Of a DNA stretch of 8,372 bases, positions 5,587 to 8,372 are shown one piece after another. A program made the translations under genes and the position numbers. Where the stretch lies: assembly GCA_945900935.1 (NCBI GenBank), contig CAMDKT010000241.1, positions 1-8,372 on the forward strand, written 5' to 3'. The DNA comes from Candidatus Sulfopaludibacter sp. SbA3 (GTDB lineage Bacteria > Acidobacteriota > Terriglobia > Bryobacterales > Bryobacteraceae). The notes beneath the pieces are model-generated. The model was given only the letters and a program-made list of their open reading frames with translations, was not told the DNA's origin and made no database searches. Within the stretch, counting starts at the first letter, position 1. Each line of letters begins with the position of its first letter.

Positions 5587-5955
5587 CTATGTCCCCTTCT
5601 TCTTCGTTCGTGACAGGTGCTCATCAAATCTTTCGTCGGCCTTTGCTATGAGCTGACGATAAAATCTCTTCTCGCCTCCGCCCGACTTGTCTCCCGCGAT
5701 CAGAAGGACCGCATTGCGCTTCGGGTCGAACGCGAAGGCGACGCGCCAGACACCGTCTGCCGCGTCAAAGCGCAACTCCTTCATATTCGCGTGCCGCGAA
5801 CCCTTGAGCGTATCGACGCGGGGCCTCCCGAGCCGCGGGCCAAACTGCTCCAGCAACAGGGCATGAGCGCGCAATTCGCTCTGCACGTCATCCGGCAGCG
5901 CGTCGAATTCGGGATCGAAGTCCTTATGGAATTCAACTTCCCACTTCATTCTCAT
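5587..5955 (-). CDS. higB: Gp49/RelE-superfamily toxin (HigB-type)
   Basis: 122 residues (120 if translation starts at the second ATG, 5949). It matches phage-derived Gp49-like toxins of the RelE/ParE superfamily, thought to cleave mRNA at the ribosome. Conserved blocks are VEFHKDFDPEFDALP (6-20), LKGSRHANMKELRF (50-63), WRVAFAFDP (70-78), and AVLLIAGDKSG followed by KRFYRQLI. It ends two bases before the antitoxin gene. Family members commonly begin MKW/MRW, so Met3 (5949) may be the real start; neither ATG has a convincing Shine-Dalgarno. It sits on the opposite strand to its metabolic neighbours and reads towards the broken ndh, consistent with acquired DNA. Confidence 0.9.
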   Translation of the reverse strand: MRMKWEVEFHKDFDPEFDALPDDVQSELRAHALLLEQFGPRLGRPRVDTLKGSRHANMKELRFDAADGVWRVAFAFDPKRNAVLLIAGDKSGGGEKRFYRQLIAKADERFDEHLSRTKKKGT

Positions 5956-5984
5956 AGTATGTCATGCAGTTAATATGTTGTAAA
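5956..5984 (-). promoter_or_regulatory. Putative higBA promoter
   Basis: On the minus strand TTTACA (5984-5979) and CATACT (5961-5956) are separated by exactly 17 bp, close to the sigma-70 consensus (5/6 and 4/6 matches). Transcription would start about 7 nt further on, near 5949, which is the A of the second toxin ATG. A leaderless mRNA starting at Met3 is therefore possible. Confidence 0.5.
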
Positions 5985-5993
5985 GAACATATT
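5972..5993. promoter_or_regulatory. Palindromic operator, likely HigA autoregulation site
   Basis: A perfect inverted repeat with arms AATATGTT (5972-5979) and AACATATT (5986-5993) around a 6-bp spacer. It lies 17-38 bp upstream of the toxin start, and the putative -35 (5979-5984) falls in its centre. Antitoxins of this type usually repress their own operon from such sites. Recognition by this HigA is inferred. Confidence 0.6.
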
Positions 5994-6211
5994 GAGGAGA
6001 GCCAGACGGCAGTCTATTTTCTGCGCGCACCCCCTTGTGCGCTGGGAGCCTGTTTCACCGAACCGGTGAAGCTCAAGAAGAAGCCCGCCGAACAGGCATA
6101 ATTCTCTCCGGGGGAAATTCGGGGGAAATTCCGGGACTGGCTACGCTTTCACTTAATTCTCCTGCCAATGTGATCCGTTAAATCGAATTAGGACACTACC
6201 CATCTTCAAAC
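5994..6211. other. Noncoding spacer with hairpins and an 11-bp tandem repeat
   Basis: No convincing gene is seen. It holds a 6-bp-stem hairpin at 6025-6042 (GCGCAC, loop CCCCTT, GTGCGC), a 7-bp-stem hairpin at 6054-6070 (TTCACCG, loop AAC, CGGTGAA) and an exact tandem duplication of CGGGGGAAATT at 6109-6130. Neither hairpin is followed by a T-run, so they are not clear terminators. The stretch separates the divergent higBA and suf operons. Confidence 0.5.
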
Positions 6212-6235
6212 CGTCTTGACTATTAAGTCAAGACG
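6212..6235. promoter_or_regulatory. Perfect dyad upstream of sufB, candidate Fe-S regulator operator
   Basis: Arms CGTCTTGACT (6212-6221) and AGTCAAGACG (6226-6235) are perfect 10-bp complements around ATTA. The GACT...AGTC core resembles the type 1 site of IscR, an Rrf2-family Fe-S sensor, though with a 4-bp rather than 5-bp centre. It overlaps the putative -35 of sufB. No Rrf2 gene is in the window, so the binding protein is inferred. Confidence 0.6.
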
Positions 6236-6244
6236 TGCTAGCCT
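6216..6244 (+). promoter_or_regulatory. Putative suf operon promoter
   Basis: TTGACT (6216-6221) is followed after 17 bp by TAGCCT (6239-6244). The -35 match is strong (5/6) and the -10 is weak (3/6), as is common for regulated promoters. This leaves a leader of about 30 nt before the sufB ATG. Confidence 0.4.
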
Positions 6245-6281
6245 TGAATCAGCCCGATATTTCCAGAAAGGTTCGGTATCT

Positions 6282-7730
6282 ATGAGCCCAACGATGACAT
6301 CGATCGAAGACCTCGCAAATCAAGACTACAAGTGGGGTTTCGTCACGGAGATCGAAGCGGATACGATCCCCAAGGGGCTTAGCGAAGACGTCGTTCGCCT
6401 GATTTCGGCCAAAAAGAACGAGCCCGCATTTATGTTGGATTGGCGTTTGAAGGCCTACCGCCACTGGCTCACGATGGAAGAACCCAAGTGGTCCACCGTC
6501 CGCTACCCGGCCATCGATTATCAGGACATCATCTACTACTCGGCGCCTAAGACCAAAATCGATCAATTGAAGAGCTTGGACGAGGTTGATCCGGAACTGC
6601 TCAGAACCTACGAGAAGCTCGGTATCCCGCTACGGGAGCAGGAAATTCTCGCTGGCGTTGCCGTGGACGCGGTGTTCGACAGCGTCTCCGTGGCCACGAC
6701 CTTCAAGGGAAAGCTGGCGGAGATGGGCATTATCTTCTGCTCCTTCTCCGAAGCCGTCCAGGAGCATCCGGAGCTGGTTAAGAAGTATCTCGGCTCGGTG
6801 GTTCCGCATTCCGACAACTTCTTTGCCGCCCTCAACTCCGCTGTATTCAGCGACGGTTCCTTCGTCTATATACCTCCTGGGGTCCGCTGCCCGATGGAGC
6901 TGTCCACTTACTTCCGTATCAATGCGAAGGACACCGGGCAGTTCGAACGCACGCTCATCATCGCCGACGCGGGCGCCTACGTCAGCTACCTGGAAGGTTG
7001 CACGGCGCCGATGCGGGATAAGAACCAGTTACATGCCGCGGTGGTTGAGTTGGTGGCGCTCGACAATGCGCAGATCAAGTATTCCACCGTGCAGAACTGG
7101 TACCCCGGCGACAAGGAAGGCAAGGGCGGAATCTACAACTTCGTGACCAAGCGCGGCAAATGCCTGGGCGTCAATTCGAAGATCTCCTGGACGCAAGTAG
7201 AGACCGGCTCGGCCATCACGTGGAAGTACCCGAGCGTCGTGCTTATGGGAGACAACTCGGTTGGCGAGTTCTACTCGGTGGCTCTGGCGAACAACTGGCA
7301 ACAGGCGGACACCGGCACGAAGATGATCCACATCGGGAAGAATACCCGGAGCACGATTGTCTCCAAGGGCATCTCCGCGGGCCACGGGCAGAACACATAC
7401 CGGGGAATGGTCAAGATGCTGAAGAGCGCTACGGGCGCGCGGAACTACTCGCAATGCGATTCGCTGCTTCTGGGCGACCAATGCGGCGCGCACACGTTCC
7501 CCTACCTGGAAGTGAAGAACACCACGTCACAGGTTGAGCATGAGGCCTCCACGTCCAAGATCGGCGAAGACCAGATTTTCTATTGCCGCCAGCGCGGGAT
7601 CGCCGCGGAAGACGCAGTTTCGATGATTGTCCACGGGTTCTGTAAAGAAGTCTTCCGGGAACTCCCGATGGAGTTCGCCGTCGAAGCGCAAAAGCTGTTG
7701 GGAATCAGCCTGGAAGGCAGCGTTGGTTAA
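6282..7730 (+). CDS. sufB: Fe-S cluster assembly scaffold SufB
   Basis: Core component of the SufBC(2)D scaffold, on which Fe-S clusters are built from sulfur delivered by SufS/SufE or SufU. The 482 residues from ATG 6282 fit the family. The N-terminus (SIEDLANQDYKWGF) and the C-terminal half, with its beta-helix core, match well. Key residues are present: Cys392 (QCDSLLLGDQC), equivalent to E. coli Cys405, and Glu419-His420-Glu421 (VEHEAS), equivalent to 432-434 with the same 27-residue spacing. It ends with the typical EFAVEAQKLLGISLEGSVG. ATG 6282 has AGAAAGG (6265-6271) 10 nt upstream; an in-frame TTG at 6216 falls inside the operator dyad and is rejected. sufC follows after 11 nt. SufD is related, but the EHE and Cys pattern indicates SufB. 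Confidence 0.97.
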   Translation: MSPTMTSIEDLANQDYKWGFVTEIEADTIPKGLSEDVVRLISAKKNEPAFMLDWRLKAYRHWLTMEEPKWSTVRYPAIDYQDIIYYSAPKTKIDQLKSLDEVDPELLRTYEKLGIPLREQEILAGVAVDAVFDSVSVATTFKGKLAEMGIIFCSFSEAVQEHPELVKKYLGSVVPHSDNFFAALNSAVFSDGSFVYIPPGVRCPMELSTYFRINAKDTGQFERTLIIADAGAYVSYLEGCTAPMRDKNQLHAAVVELVALDNAQIKYSTVQNWYPGDKEGKGGIYNFVTKRGKCLGVNSKISWTQVETGSAITWKYPSVVLMGDNSVGEFYSVALANNWQQADTGTKMIHIGKNTRSTIVSKGISAGHGQNTYRGMVKMLKSATGARNYSQCDSLLLGDQCGAHTFPYLEVKNTTSQVEHEASTSKIGEDQIFYCRQRGIAAEDAVSMIVHGFCKEVFRELPMEFAVEAQKLLGISLEGSVG

Positions 7731-7741
7731 GGGAATATAAG

Positions 7742-8372
7742 ATGGCATTACTTGAAATCAAAAACTTACATGCGAACGTCGCCGGCAAGGAGATCCTGCG
7801 TGGCATCGATCTGACGGTGGATGGGGGCGAGATGCATGCCATCATGGGGCCGAATGGGTCTGGCAAGAGTACGCTCGCTCAGATCCTGGCCGGTCGCGAC
7901 ATCTACGAAGTTACCAGCGGCCAGGTCTTGTACGACGGCAAAGATCTGCTGAGCATGCCGCCGGAACAACGTGCGCAGGAAGGGATCTTCATGGCGTTCC
8001 AGTATCCGGTGGAGATTCCCGGCGTCAGCAACATGTATTTCCTGAAGGCGGCGTTGAATACGATACGCAAGAGCCGCGGTCTGGAGGAACTGGACGCCAT
8101 GGACTTCCTGACGATGGTCAAGGAGAAACTGGCGCTGGTGGAAATGGACCCGGCGTTTTTGAACCGGCCCGTGAACGCGGGCTTCTCGGGCGGGGAGAAG
8201 AAGCGCAACGAGATTTTCCAACTGGCTGTGCTTGAGCCGAGGCTGGCGATCCTGGACGAGACCGACTCCGGTCTCGACATCGACGCACTGCGGATCGTTG
8301 CCAACGGCGTGAACGGGCTGCGCACAGCGGACAGAGCGATGATCGTCGTCACGCATTACCAGCGTCTGTTGA
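7742..8372 (+). CDS. sufC: Fe-S cluster assembly ATPase SufC (3' truncated by window)
   Basis: ABC-type ATPase of the soluble SufBCD complex; ATP binding drives the rearrangement in SufB/SufD that exposes the cluster assembly site. 210 codons are visible of a family length near 250, and the frame is still open at the window end. Motifs: Walker A GPNGSGKST (36-44), Q-loop Gln87 (MAFQYPVEIPG), signature FSGGEKKR (148-155), Walker B with the SufC-specific LAILDETDSGLD (168-179) and H-loop His205 (VVTHYQRLL). The ETDSGLD form distinguishes SufC from transporter ATPases. ATG 7742 has AAGGG (7729-7733), overlapping the sufB stop, 8 nt upstream, which suggests cotranscription. sufD and sufS probably follow outside the window. 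Confidence 0.97.
   Translation, partial: MALLEIKNLHANVAGKEILRGIDLTVDGGEMHAIMGPNGSGKSTLAQILAGRDIYEVTSGQVLYDGKDLLSMPPEQRAQEGIFMAFQYPVEIPGVSNMYFLKAALNTIRKSRGLEELDAMDFLTMVKEKLALVEMDPAFLNRPVNAGFSGGEKKRNEIFQLAVLEPRLAILDETDSGLDIDALRIVANGVNGLRTADRAMIVVTHYQRLL

Noticed and set aside
5994..6101. Frame ending FTEPVKLKKKPAEQA before TAA 6099, possibly the 3' end of a lost gene
   Set aside because: No start, no recognisable domain upstream, and the stretch overlaps hairpins; too short to support.
6216..6281. Upstream TTG start for sufB
   Set aside because: It lies inside the dyad and putative promoter, lacks an RBS, and the added residues are absent from SufB proteins; ATG 6282 fits.
1..8372. CRISPR array, tRNA, rRNA or prophage
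   Set aside because: No regularly spaced repeats, cloverleaf-like segment or phage structural gene was seen on either strand.

Overview
The window is bacterial chromosomal DNA: moderately high-GC, densely coding and mostly ordinary metabolism. There is no phage, CRISPR, tRNA or rRNA signal. The organism cannot be fixed from the sequence alone. A TenA-family protein with an export signal, a plant/cyanobacterial-style sulfite reductase and a sufB-sufC operon together suggest a soil-type Gram-negative such as an Acidobacteriota member; this is a low-confidence inference.

Layout. Bases 1-1173 hold the C-terminal part of an assimilatory sulfite reductase hemoprotein, cut by the window start. moaA (GTP 3',8-cyclase, molybdenum cofactor synthesis) follows at 1224-2237. 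Next is a rearranged stretch at 2186-3352. The moaA 3' end/fumC 5' start junction is present twice as direct repeats (2186-2397 and 3199-3352, about 95% identical apart from a 58-bp deletion in copy 2). Between the repeats lies a tenA-like gene whose product appears exported. The upstream repeat carries a decayed fumC N-terminus whose stop overlaps the tenA start (ATGA). The downstream repeat starts the intact class II fumarase gene fumC (3255-4661), which has lost its original leader and ribosome binding site.

After fumC comes only the first ~79 codons of a type II NADH dehydrogenase (ndh remnant), broken at about 4965. The stretch 4965-5955 looks like a toxin-antitoxin island. It contains a frameshifted, truncated antitoxin remnant on the minus strand (5018-5189) and a complete minus-strand HigB/HigA-type pair: a Gp49/RelE-like toxin at 5587-5955 and an Xre antitoxin at 5231-5584. 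A perfect palindrome over the putative toxin promoter is a likely autoregulatory operator. A noncoding stretch (5956-6281) separates this divergently from the suf operon.

The suf operon (sufB 6282-7730, sufC from 7742, cut by the window end) encodes the SufBC Fe-S cluster scaffold and its ATPase. A perfect 10-bp-arm dyad 47 bp upstream of sufB overlaps a putative -35 box and resembles binding sites of Rrf2-family Fe-S sensors.

Functionally, most intact genes concern Fe-S enzymes or their assembly: sulfite reductase and MoaA carry [4Fe-4S] clusters and Suf builds such clusters. The most unusual parts are the repeat-flanked tenA cassette and its effect on fumC, a 24-bp spaced motif shared by two intergenic regions, and the toxin-antitoxin island abutting the broken ndh.
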